A stretch of DNA of 64,000 nucleotides from Panopea generosa (taxonomy: Eukaryota > Mollusca > Bivalvia > Adapedonta > Hiatellidae). The position numbers and the translations under genes are program-made. Each line of letters opens with the position of its first letter. Positions within the stretch are counted from its first letter, which is position 1. Location: NCBI GenBank assembly GCA_029582155.1, contig CM055909.1:21783347-21847346 (forward strand), read 5' to 3'. The notes beneath the pieces are model-generated. The model had not been told where the DNA came from. It saw only the letters and a list, made by a program, of their open reading frames with translations, and did no database searches. Shown one piece after another: positions 22,201-34,543 of the stretch.

Positions 22201-25200
22201 TAACTTGTTTAATATGAAAAGATGCAGAGATGTACACATTATATTCAAATAGTATTGCTTTCACAGATTTGTAGAATGATTTTATGCTAGAGCATACAAT
22301 GTCATGCTCTGTACATTTAACAAGAGGCGAACGAGGGCCTAAGGATGCACAACTTGTGGCCATGTGTTTTTTTTTAAATTTCACAATATAAAACCTTTTT
22401 GTGGGTCCTCTTTACTGCTTATGGAAAATACTCCCTGCCCAGCTCTTCTTTGACAAACAGTTATTTACTATGGCCAGCACAGATAAACATTCTTATAAGA
22501 TTGACACATGTGACATGTCTCTTTAAGAGAGTGTGACTAATGCCACAATGTGGAGGTGAAAATTAAAATCAGCTTATTTCGCTAATGCTATTTGAAACCA
22601 CAATATGGGGGAGGAAAGTCAGTGATAATACTTTGCCAGTTAAGATTGAAATCAGTGCCTGAAGATAATCTTCTTTGTCATTATATATTAAAACTTATCT
22701 CCATGTTACGGAGAGTCAATATGTTATGTTTTTCATAGACTGTGAAACAACTTTTTACAACTTTTTCATTCTAAAGTAATAATACTGATAATGGATAATA
22801 TGATTTTGATGATAATTATAAACATTACAACAATAAAAATAATAAAAATGTTGTTTAAAAATGATGATTATAAAATAATAAAAATGATATTTATAGTTAT
22901 AATTGGTTTTATTAGTTCTATATGCCCAGGCGTATAACTCAAGAGTTGAATGTGAAAAATAAAAACAAAAAGTAAAAAAAAAATACAATAAAACTGCAGC
23001 CAAAGAAGGATATGGGGTAAAGGTTTGTGCTTTAGAAATAGAAAACCCGTATAATTTCGGGCAATTTGAATGATTTCACAGTCTATGCCAAAGTCACTAA
23101 AAACTTCTCATTTGCAGAAAAAAATCTCTAGGGAGGACCCCTAACCCCACAAGTACTACAGGGGACAACCCTCTCTCACGGACGTATACTCAAGTACCAT
23201 CTAGGAACTCCCCCTGGCATTTTAATCAATAATGGGTCATTTTGCATGAGTAACGGTAATGAATGTTAAGTATAGATGATAAGAAATTAAATACCGGTAT
23301 TCTTAAAAATTATATCAAAACTGAAATAATAATAGGATGACAGTTTTAACCCTCAAGAAAGAGATCCCCTGGGTCAGACAACCCCAGGACCACAAGCTGT
23401 ACGGACATAAATTTGTGTACCGGTATGCCTTTTAACACCCAGTGTTGATCTAGATCAAGGCATATTATTGTCAATATTTTGAGTCAGGTATTTCAAAGGT
23501 TTTGTATTAGGAAACAGACAATTGTTAAGATTGCCCCAAAGGCACTGAGATCCAGAACTCTAATATCACACAAAAAATCTTTATAAACTCAATGAGACCA
23601 AAGAAATTATTTTTAAACCTAATGAATAAGTGAATGAATGAATGAATGAATGAATGAATGAATGAATGAATGAATGAAAGAATGAATTGTGTTTTGCGGC
23701 ACATTGACACAATGATTTAAGTTTAATAAGTGTGAAGATTTGAATAAGATATTTTAAGAAATATTGTTAAAAATATGAACTAATATTTTTAAAAAATAAA
23801 TAAATGAACAACTTTATAAAAAATTATACATAAACATTAATGAAAAATGTAAGAAATACTATTAAAGCAAAATTATAACAAGTCAACCAGTTTTGAATTC
23901 AGGCCATTATAAATTAACCCTTTACTTCATATAGACGCCTTTGGACACCTCTAATATAGATGCCTTTGAACACCTAATATAGACGGCTTTTGAATTATTA
24001 GGTGAATTATCTTTATATGAACTGACAGAGTGGAAAACAGTGCAGGAAGTGTTCAGATTGCTCGTTACAAGCAATCTGAACTCTTCCTGCACTGTTTTCA
24101 AAGGCCTTTTGTGATTGTAGTGGGAAAACCTGTATCTATGGAGTAAAGCGTTAAATTCTAGATTATCATCCAAACTTTCTTATAAAAGGGAGGGGTGGAG
24201 GTGGATTTTATTCTGTAATTTTTTTTGTTCTTATAAAAGCAAAAAGTTTCTTTCTATGAAAATAAAAAAGGGTCGGAGTGGCATGAAAATTAGGGGGCGG
24301 GCGGGAATGATAATGTAGCAATTAATTTATCATGGCCTTAACATGAATCTTTAAATGCCATCATATAACTTTACATTTTTTGTTTAACTTTTAACATAAT
24401 AGACTAAAATCTTGACTTTTGGAACATAACCACCATCACAAACGGTTTCCATGAAATGTAACACTACTGTAACTGTCTATACAATATATCAAAACTTACA
24501 TCACTTGTGCATCTCACCGTGAAGCAACATGTGTAAGAGTTGACAAACCACATCAACTAAACATAACACCAGTTCAAGTGTTTGTAGATGAGCTAAATGA
24601 AATGTCACTTGACTGAGAATATCTCCTTGAAGCCACAAAGGAGGCAAACTTTGGATTATTTGATTATGTCATTAGATGAGATATGTTCTCTTTAACAATA
24701 GATGTCTCCCTATAGCACAGGTGACCTTTATCACAGGTTTGACGTGTTATATAATACTAGATGCAAAACTATGTGACATATATATTGAACTCCATAATTT
24801 CTATAATATTTGAATTTTACACAGACACTTTTGAATTAAAAGTTCACATATTTTTAGTTAAGATTCAAATTCATACTGCATACATACAAAATTTTTATGT
24901 ACTAGTAATAATTTCAATAAAGCATGAGATTTGAAGTTGAATTTTATTTTCTAAGATTGAATACAAATCCAGATTTAAAGTGTGAATTTGAATTAATTTA
25001 AGAAAGATTCAAAGTGTTTATAGTATGAAATCAAAAATATAATTTTATAAAATAATAATAAAAAATTAAGCGGTAGTAGATAGTGTTGACTGTTCAAACC
25101 AGAAGTCGCGGGTTCTATTCCCAGCTCGACTGATTCCTCTAAAACAAAATCCACTTAGCACAGTTTTTACCCAAGAAGCCGACCCAAAAGTGGTTTATTT

Positions 25201-28200
25201 TATAAGCTTTAAGCTTTTTCGGCAGTTAGCATAAATAAATAAGTATAAACTAAAATGATAATTCAAATTGTGATAGTGATAGTGATGGTATTAATCCCAC
25301 GTACCTTTGCTATCCTGATTCCCATGATCCATTGGTCCAGGGCCGCTTTGTTCTCCGCACACAGGTAGCGTATAAACTTGGAAGTTTTCTTCTGTATTTG
25401 CGGGTGCTGCAACATGTAAAAACATATACTTATACCACTGATTGATTTTTTTGGACATTTTTTTTCAATGGGGGTAAAACGCTATTTTTCAACACATTTC
25501 AGGTTATACATGGCATATCCATTTTAATGGGAAGAAGAATTTAAAATGAATCTGAGTAAAGCCACCATCCTTTTGCAAGTAACTGGCAAACTTTCTCACA
25601 TTAAGTTTTTTTGCACGATCAGGCTCGAACCTATGACCTTAATGGTGAGAGATAAGTGATCTTGAGATGTATCGCCTTAGACTACTCGGCCCCACCACTG
25701 ACTGACAAAATGGGACATGAATTTTGGAGATATTTATAACATGTAACATTCTATCCAAGGTCTGCAACATAATACTTAGTCATGGTATTAAGACTATTAA
25801 AAAAACAACGCCATCTGCTGATATCAATAATTCAACAATTTCAATCAATTTACTGATCTTTAGACAATGACACAAACCAATTTATACTGAATTTTAATTA
25901 ATTTGAAATGTGACTGTCAAAACCAATGCCCTCTCCCCAATTTGATTGGAAACCATTTTTTTAACTAAAAATCAGGTCAAAAAGGAGCCACAACTCCTAC
26001 AAAATGTTATCAACATCGACAAATAACGAACTTGATCTGCATTTGAAATTATACAGGTACAAACGAAATATTAATTAAATACATAGACCTCAGAAGTTAT
26101 TAAATGGAAATCAGCTTCGCCCTGCATTGACAAATGAACAGATACTTAATGTCCCTTCAGGGTTCTTTGAATGACAGGGGGCATAAAACTGCACCTTATA
26201 CAATCTTTTGTAGATGATATTTATTGCATTACAGAATTGTGTATTACAAAATATTGCAATTAATGAGATTACTAATTTTATGTTTTTAAAGATTTCACTT
26301 ACATCAATAGTCTATCTGCAAATTATTTGTCTCTCTAAAATCAAAGTCTACAAATTCTCAAATCTTCATAAAAAATTACATACCCATTACCTGTTCAAGC
26401 AGGGCGATACTTAATCTTAGGTAATATCTCTCTTACCTTGGGTGCAAAATTCATAAATCATGAAAAAAAGCGAAAAATTTCCAAGTGTTTTTCCTGACTC
26501 TTCAGCACGACACTTGGTCGTAGGTAAATTATAATATAGTTATCTCTCTTACCTTGAGTGCAAAACAGAAGTCTGTGGGAGCGTGATATTTCTTCTTCCA
26601 ACACAGCCCGTGATATAACTCGACGTACTCAAACTGTACCAGACACGTTAAATCTTTTGATGACTGCAATAAAACATATATAGGATTGACTACATGATGC
26701 TGTAACTGCCAGTATATATACACATACAGATATATTTTTGGTGAAATGGAGCTGAAAATGTCAATCTCGTATTGCGTATTACTGACAACCAAAGTTTGTA
26801 AATTACGAACAGTAAGTGAGAAATTAGGTACTTGGATATATTATTTGTCATAATTTTTTGTTTCTTTTTTAACTAAGGTTTGAAATTTTGTCGCTTATCT
26901 TGAAAAAGCAAAACATTTTCTTATTCTATTGTAATTTAGAAAGTATAATATAGAAAGTATATACATGTATACCAGGCCATTAATAATTAATTGTTAGATT
27001 ATCATCCAAATTATTCTTAAAAACGGGGAAGGCGGGAGGATTTTATTTTTTATTTTCATTTTTAAAATATTTTATATTTTATTTTGTTTTTTTATTTATT
27101 TTTTTATGAAAAAGGGTCGTGGCAGCATGAAAATTAGGGGGCAGACAGGGATGATAATCCAGCAATTTATTTACTATTGCCTTATATATCATCATATGTA
27201 AAAAATTTAGTGGCTAAGACACAAACAGTGCAGACACTGATTAAACAGAAAGTTCAAAACCCCCAAAACTTTCTGCCTCAGAGGCTGTATATTATTTGTC
27301 TCTGTCAGTTTGGTTCCAGTGTGCTAAAATACTCCAGCAAATGGCTGCATCAGGCCTGCAGAAAATGTATAGACACATATCCATATGAATTGTTTACAGT
27401 TTAGTGTGCAATACTATGAATTCATAAGCTATTCCCTATAATTTCAGACTTTTGGTATTTTTTTTTTTTCAAGCTGCATAATTTTATAACATATTTTGGA
27501 AAATCCTTTTTTGCCAATTAAATGTATAAACAATAATCTAGTAGTATGTAAAATGATAACAAAAACAATGCAATGGTGACTGAAATTTTGAAAAAAGATG
27601 TTCTCCGATTTGGATCATTATATAGATTTGTAAAGAACCAGCCACAAAGCCATCTTGCAGATTTCACATGGCAGTTGAGACTTGAAGGCAGGCAGATCTG
27701 GGTTAACATTGTTTGTAAATAGTTATATCATTAACTTGAACAGCAAATTAAGTGTATTTATTAGGGTTCCTCAAGTCATTAAGCAACTGAACTTTATAAC
27801 AAATAATGGGACTAGGCCCAATTAACTCAGTCGGTTACGTGTCTGACTATCAATCCAGGGGTTGTGAGTTTGAATCCCCGCAGGGCAACAGTCTCCTTGA
27901 AAATTGATATATGACATTGTGTCTCACTATCATTTGTCTCTCACCGCTGATTCAAGTGGGGAAGTTATCAATTACTTGCTGAGATGGGGTGTGCTCGAGT
28001 ACTGGTTAATCTTTCAGGATCCTACGACACAGTGGTCGGGTCAACAGATCATTTGTTAGCCCTCAATGGCATAAAAATGACTCTTAATATTCAATCAATC
28101 AATCAACAAATTCTAACAGATGTCAGTTGCTTTACCTTGCTCACTTTGCCTTTTGGGTTGTAGTAGAGACCAGATGCACGTAAAACAAAGAAGAACTTTT

Positions 28201-31200
28201 TCCAGGCTTTCTTTCCGTCCGATTTCAAATATAACACTCCTTCCACTTCAGGTACCTGGGCAGCACTACCAGAGAAAAACTCCTGAAAATAGAAAAACTT
28301 CATATTGTATAAAAACATTCTTTTCCAAGGTACTCAATTCATTTTTATTCGCCGGTTATTGACTGCCATTTTACGTGTGTAGATTGCACGTGCCACACCC
28401 ACTTCTGGTTTCAATAATGATAGTAAAGAAGGTCAGAACAGCATGACAATTGTGCTTAAGATTAAATTTTCAATAAAGTTTAAGTTTCAAAAGAATTTAT
28501 TGCAGATACACCTACAGTTCTATCCAAAACATTTTATGTTTCCAACTTTGCAAGATTAAACCGGAATGAGATTTTGGCCATTTTTCACTGCAATTCTGGC
28601 ATGTTTGTAAACAGATGAGCAGGTAGCCAGAAATGCAGCTTGAGTTCCCCAGCTTTCATGCATTTTAAATGATAAGATTTGATTATTTCTGCAATGAAAG
28701 TAGCAAGTCCATGTCTAGATTGTCAATTTTAAAGCAATACATTCAATGTCCTCCATGAAAATAACCTGCACATTTGCTATTTAAAAAAAAAAATAAAGAC
28801 AACTTTTTTTCTCAATCATACCCGCCAACATGTAAGTATGGGGAAAATGAATAAAAAACACTTAAGCGATCGGAAGGACTTGTAAGTACACTCCAATTAT
28901 CCTTAATTTACTGTCAATAAATACTCATCTCTCCTCATAAGTACTCTACGATTTCCTTCACAATTTCCTTCGCTTAGCGATATATACATCTATCAGCATT
29001 CATATTTTATGTTCGGACTATGTTTCTGTGATGAACGAAAGCAGACCTGGAAGTTATATAACAAAAAACATCCTTGTGATCGACGAGCGAAAATAAAAAA
29101 TAAAGGCCTTCTGATAAACAAACTCAAAAAGCAGAAAATTGGTCGCCAGCATGTAGGTGTGCATCGCATCTTTCTCATGAATTTCAATCTGTTTTTTCTG
29201 TATTGTTACACTCTGCAGATACGGTGTATCAATACGGAAAAATGAAACTTGGCAGACACTTACATGTAAATTAAGTGCATTGATTTTGAAACGTTTCTGG
29301 GAGCACATCAGGGTTAGGTTTATAATTTATAATCGTAATGCATGTTTGTTACATTTCAATGATTGTTCATTGCCAATTTCTCCCAGATTTTGCACTATGT
29401 TTCTTTCACCTCTGTCAACATCGCGAGTTCTGCAAGATTCTTGCAAACACATTTGACAAATTTAAGACAGCAATTTGGATTTATTTCATCGAAATCAATC
29501 AAATCTGTGTTTATACATTGGTTGCTTAAATATGAGACTTTAAACTTAAGATTATTATTTTGTATGAGGCGTTAAACTTAGATTATTATTAAGTATGAGG
29601 CTTTAAACTTAAATTGTTATTTAGCATGAGGCTTTAAACTTAGATTATTATTTAGTATGAGGCTTTAAACTTACATTACTATTAAGCATGAGGCTTTAAA
29701 CTTAGATTACTATTAAGCATGAGGCTTTAAACAGATTACTATTAAGCATGAGGCTTTAAACTTAGAGTACTATTAAGCATGAGGCTTTAAACTTAGATTA
29801 CTATTAAGCATGAGGCTTTAAACTTAGATTACTATTAAGTATGAGATTTTAAACTTAGAGTACTATTAAGCATGAGGCTTTAAACTTAGAGTACTATTAA
29901 GTATGAGATTTTAAACTTAGAGTACTATTAAGCATGAGGCTTTAAACTTAGAGTACTATTAAGCATGAGGCTTTAAACTTAGAGTACTATTAAGCATGAG
30001 GCTTTAAACTTAGAGTACTATTAAGCATGAGGCTTTAAACTTAGATTACTATTAAGCATGAGGCTTTAAACTTAGATTACTATTAAGTATGAGATTTTAA
30101 ACTTAGATTATTATTTAGTATGAGGCTTTAAACAGATTAATATTAAGCATGAGGCTTTAAACTTAGATTACTATTAAGTATGAGGCTTTAAACTTAGATT
30201 ATTATTTAGTATGAGGCTTTAAACAGATTACTATTAAGCATGAGACTTTAAACTTAGATTACTATTAAGTATGCGATTTTAAACTTAGATTATTATTTAG
30301 TATGAGGTTTTAAACAGATTACTATTAAGCATGAGACTTTAAACTTAGATTACTATTAAGTATGAGATTTTAAACTAAGATTATTATTTAGTATGAGGCT
30401 TTAAACAGATTACTATTAAGCATGAGACTTTAAACTTAGATTATTATTTAGTATGAGGCTTTAAACAGATTACTATTAAGCATGAGGCTTTAAACTTAGA
30501 TTACTATTAAGTATGAGATTTTAAACTTAGATTATTATTTAGTATGAGGCTTTAAACAGATTACTATTAAGCATGAGGCTTTAAACTTAGATTACTATTA
30601 AGTATGAGATTTTAAACTTAGGTTATTATTTAGTATGAGGCTTTAAACAGATTACTATTAAGCATGAGGCTTTAAACTTAGATTACTATTAAGTATGAGA
30701 TTTTAAACTTAGATTATTATTTAGTATGAGGCTTAAAACAGATTACTATTAAGCATGAGGCTTTAAACTTAGATTATTATTAAGTATGAGATTTTAAACT
30801 TAGATTATTATTTAGTATGAGGCTTAAAACAGATTACTATTAAGCATGAGACTTTAAACTTAGATTATTATTTAGTATGAGGCTTTAAACTTAGATTACT
30901 ATTAAGTATGAGACTTTAAACTTAGATTATTATTTAGTATATTCAAGTAAATAGGCATGCTTAATTTTTTTGTTTTATTAAAACTTATCTATCATCCCAT
31001 TGGTGCAAGAAGGTACCAAGTGCCTTCTTATTTTATATACACTTGGTACCTTATTGCACCAATGGGACGTTATTTACATTGATTGCAAAACAAGTTCATA
31101 TAACTTGGACAAATCACTATCAACGTATTGCTGCGTAGATCATGCATATTAAAAGTCTTACTTAAAGACACCAATAAATAGGCATGGTTATGGATCGAAC

Positions 31201-34200
31201 CCAAAACACATCAATCTTGGGTCCAACGCTCTACCACTGGACCACGTGCTCCACACAAAACAAACTCATATAGAGAAAGAGGAATGCAGATTTGGTCTGA
31301 AGTTTACATTACAATCAATTGAAGACAAGATACAAGGATGTTTTACAGACATGTAGAAGACCAATACATTATTTTTTAAGAAACAAAAAGCTCACTATCT
31401 TTAGGATCTGACAAAGTTCATCAAGGAAAAAACAACTAACAAGTTCCATGTACATCATTAGAGAGAAAATACTGATTGCCAGTTCTGTATCTCAGATTAC
31501 TGAGATTTATGTGGTCTTGCCCAAGTAACTGGCTTCATGGCTTCAGTATAAACAAAAACATCCAGTCATAATCACACGCCCCTTTATTGTTGTAATTCAA
31601 CACACTATGACTGTCTTGGCAGACTGGCCGTGAATGCAGACTGATCTCTGACTTAGTAGGCAGACTGAACCCTGACTTTGTAGCAGACTGAACTCTGACT
31701 GTGTAGGCAGACTGAACTCTGACTGTGTAGGCAGACTGAACTTTGTGTTTGCAGACTGAACTCTTGACTATGTAGGCAGACTGAACCCTGACTGTGAAGG
31801 CAGACTGAACTTTTTGAACTGTGTAAGCAGACTGAACTCTGACTGTGTAGGCAGATTGAAGCAGATTGAACACTGACTCTGAAAGCAGACTGAACTCTGA
31901 CTGTGTAGGTAGTCTGAACTCTGAATGTGTAGGCAGACTCTGAACTCTGACTGTGTAGGCAAACTGAGCTCTGACTGTCTAGGCAGATTGAACACTGAAA
32001 CTGTGAAGGCTGACTGAACTCTTAACTGTGAAGGCAGACTGAACTCTGACTTTGCTGTTAAGGCATGCATTATCGTATCAGAGACAAAACAGGTGTCAGA
32101 CTCTACATCATGCTGCAGTAAAATAATGTAAAAAGTATGTCAAATGAGAATGACAATGTCTCTTTAAGAACATGTATCAATACACGTGTCCCAAATGGGA
32201 ACACATACTGGTTAACATGATTAAATACACGTGTCCCAAATGGGAACACATACTGGTTAACATGATTAAATACACCTGTCCCAAATGGGAACACATACTG
32301 GTTAACATGATTAAATACACCTGTCCCAAATGGGAACACATACTGGTTAACATGATTAAATACACCTGTCCCAAATGGGAACACATACTGGTTAACATGA
32401 TTAAATACACCTGTCCCAAATGGGAACACATACTGGTTAACATGATTAAATACACCTGTCCCAAATGGGAACACATACTGGTTAACATGATTAAATACAC
32501 CTGTCCCAAATGGGACACATACTGGTTAACATGTTTCAATACATCTGTCCCAATTGCGAACATGTTCTGGGAACATGTATCAATACACCTGTCCCAAATG
32601 AGGTCATGCTTTAAGACATTTTCCCAGAAATGGGAACAAGTTATACTACAATGTGAATTTATCAGTTTCGGACATTGTTCAGGTCTCAGACATTGATTTC
32701 ATACCAATTCATATTTGGTGAGAGAGGATGCTTTAAGGTCAACAGGGTCACACTAGGCATGTCAAACTGACTAGGAGAGGGTTTGTGTGTGGGTAGTTAT
32801 TTGTTGCCTGGCTGGGCGACACCCATGGGCGACATCCATGAAGACAGCATTATATAACAACTAACACATTGAAGAGTCAGAGTGCACATGTTGTTGTGGT
32901 TACGTAACATGCACAATTAAGCCAAGCATCATGCTGGTGTCAGAACATTACATACCTAGAACTATCCTCTAAATATTTAATCACTTAAAGAAATTCTAGG
33001 TCTCTTCAATTGTAATAGATTGACAGTTGTATTGTGCAATGTTTAGCATCGCTTTCAACAAAATTTTATCTACAAGTCAAAATGTAACAGAACACATATT
33101 TTATCCTTGCAGCATTTTCCTGTAGCCAAAGCTAGTTTGCTGTAATATAAACAAAGGAATATAAACAAACTGCAAGACAACTTAATGGCCTAAACACATT
33201 GCAGCAATTAATTAAGCCAACATTTTGAATGTATGTAATTTCATGCATTCTTGACTAGGCCCAGTTTGGAACAAATTTTCAAACATAAAACACTGCCTGC
33301 TTTTTTTTGAAGAATTTTGTGTAATATAGTACACACACACACAGTACACTTGTATCATTTCAACACGTTGCTTTAATCAGAACCTTATGTAACCCATAAT
33401 ATCTGTAATAGACTCTTCCATTCTTGTTACTGGACCAGGCCATTGTTATTTAAAAGGGATGTTGGTAAGAATTAACTGACTGATGGACAAACAATGATAC
33501 CTTATTCTTACTGCTAAATATTTATTGTCAAAATTAGAAGAATTGACAAGATGCAAGCTGTCAATCAAACATGTGGATAACCCAATCGTCAATCGATATT
33601 GGTTGCTTAACTGCCAATTTCCTTGGACAAGCTAACAACATTTAAGTTAACACCATATTGTATTTACTTGGACAAACAATGCCAAGTGACCAGACAATGG
33701 AGTGGTATTCTCGCATCCAGTCAAATGACCTACAACAATGAATATAATTCTAACACACACTTTTTAAAAACTTTTTAAAGTTTATAATAGACATATAGAA
33801 AGAAAATAGAGTTACCAAAATACTAAAAATAATGGTAAGGTATACCATACTGTATAAACAGTGAATAAATTGAGAAGGAAACCTAACACATAACACATGT
33901 GTGGCAGTGTTCTCAGCTAAAGCTTTCACACACACTTTTTACAAACTCTTATAATTATCTTGAAGGTCATTGCTAAAAATCTGGGACAATGTTGAAGACA
34001 ACAATGCTAAGAGAGAGGAAGAGAATAGAGAGGAGAGAGTGAAAGGAGGAAGGAGAGGGGAAGAGAGAGAGAAAGGGGAGAAAGAGAGAGTGGAGGGAAA
34101 GTTTTAAAGATATAAATCTTTGCATAGAAAGCCATGCATGTGGTGATAATATTTAATATAATGATTATAAAACATTTAAATCTTTGAGGCCGTTGTTTCT

Positions 34201-34512
34201 TAAGATGATCTTATGATAAGTGCAAAATCATAAAATACAGGAAAGTGCTAATGATGATGGTTGTGGTAATGATGATGATGATGATTATGACTATAATGAA
34301 TAAATTGATGGTATTAGTAGAATAATCCTTCTAGAGACCAAAATCATAAAACACAGGTAAAGGAAGTGCTATAGTCATGATGATGATGATGATAATTATG
34401 TCAATAATAACTATAAAGCTAGGAAGATATTTATATAAATTATATACTGCAGATGGCAAAGATTATGATATACATTATGTTGCAACTGCTGATTAGAAGT
34501 TTGATGATGACA

Positions 34513-34543
<31 letters not shown>

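Larger units (their letters stand above)
19284..25304 (-). other. MRL intron (6.0 kb)
   Basis: Contains a molluscan-type dispersed repeat with an internal array, two MITE-Q and two MITE-P copies (one pair nested), a 20-bp array, a GAAT element and a SINE-C. The remaining parts (20340-20770, 21000-21460, 22020-23620, 24345-25060) are AT-rich without a supported feature. Confidence 0.7.

Noticed and set aside
29530..30945. CRISPR-like appearance of the 31-bp array
   Set aside because: There are no unique spacers between repeats: monomers are contiguous, and the setting is a eukaryotic intron.
31195..31258. Possible tRNA on the - strand (GTGGTCCAGTGGTAGAGCGT, GGTTCGATCC)
   Set aside because: The boxes are good but there is no closed acceptor stem, and the segment is the head of SINE-D, repeated elsewhere.
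31535..32070. Repetitive Ser/Val/Gln-rich frames on the - strand
   Set aside because: By-product of the 24-bp minisatellite.
32103..32696. Open frames of 123-174 aa over the 45-bp array
   Set aside because: Same cause; repetitive peptides such as [14 protein letters not shown] with no match to a known family.
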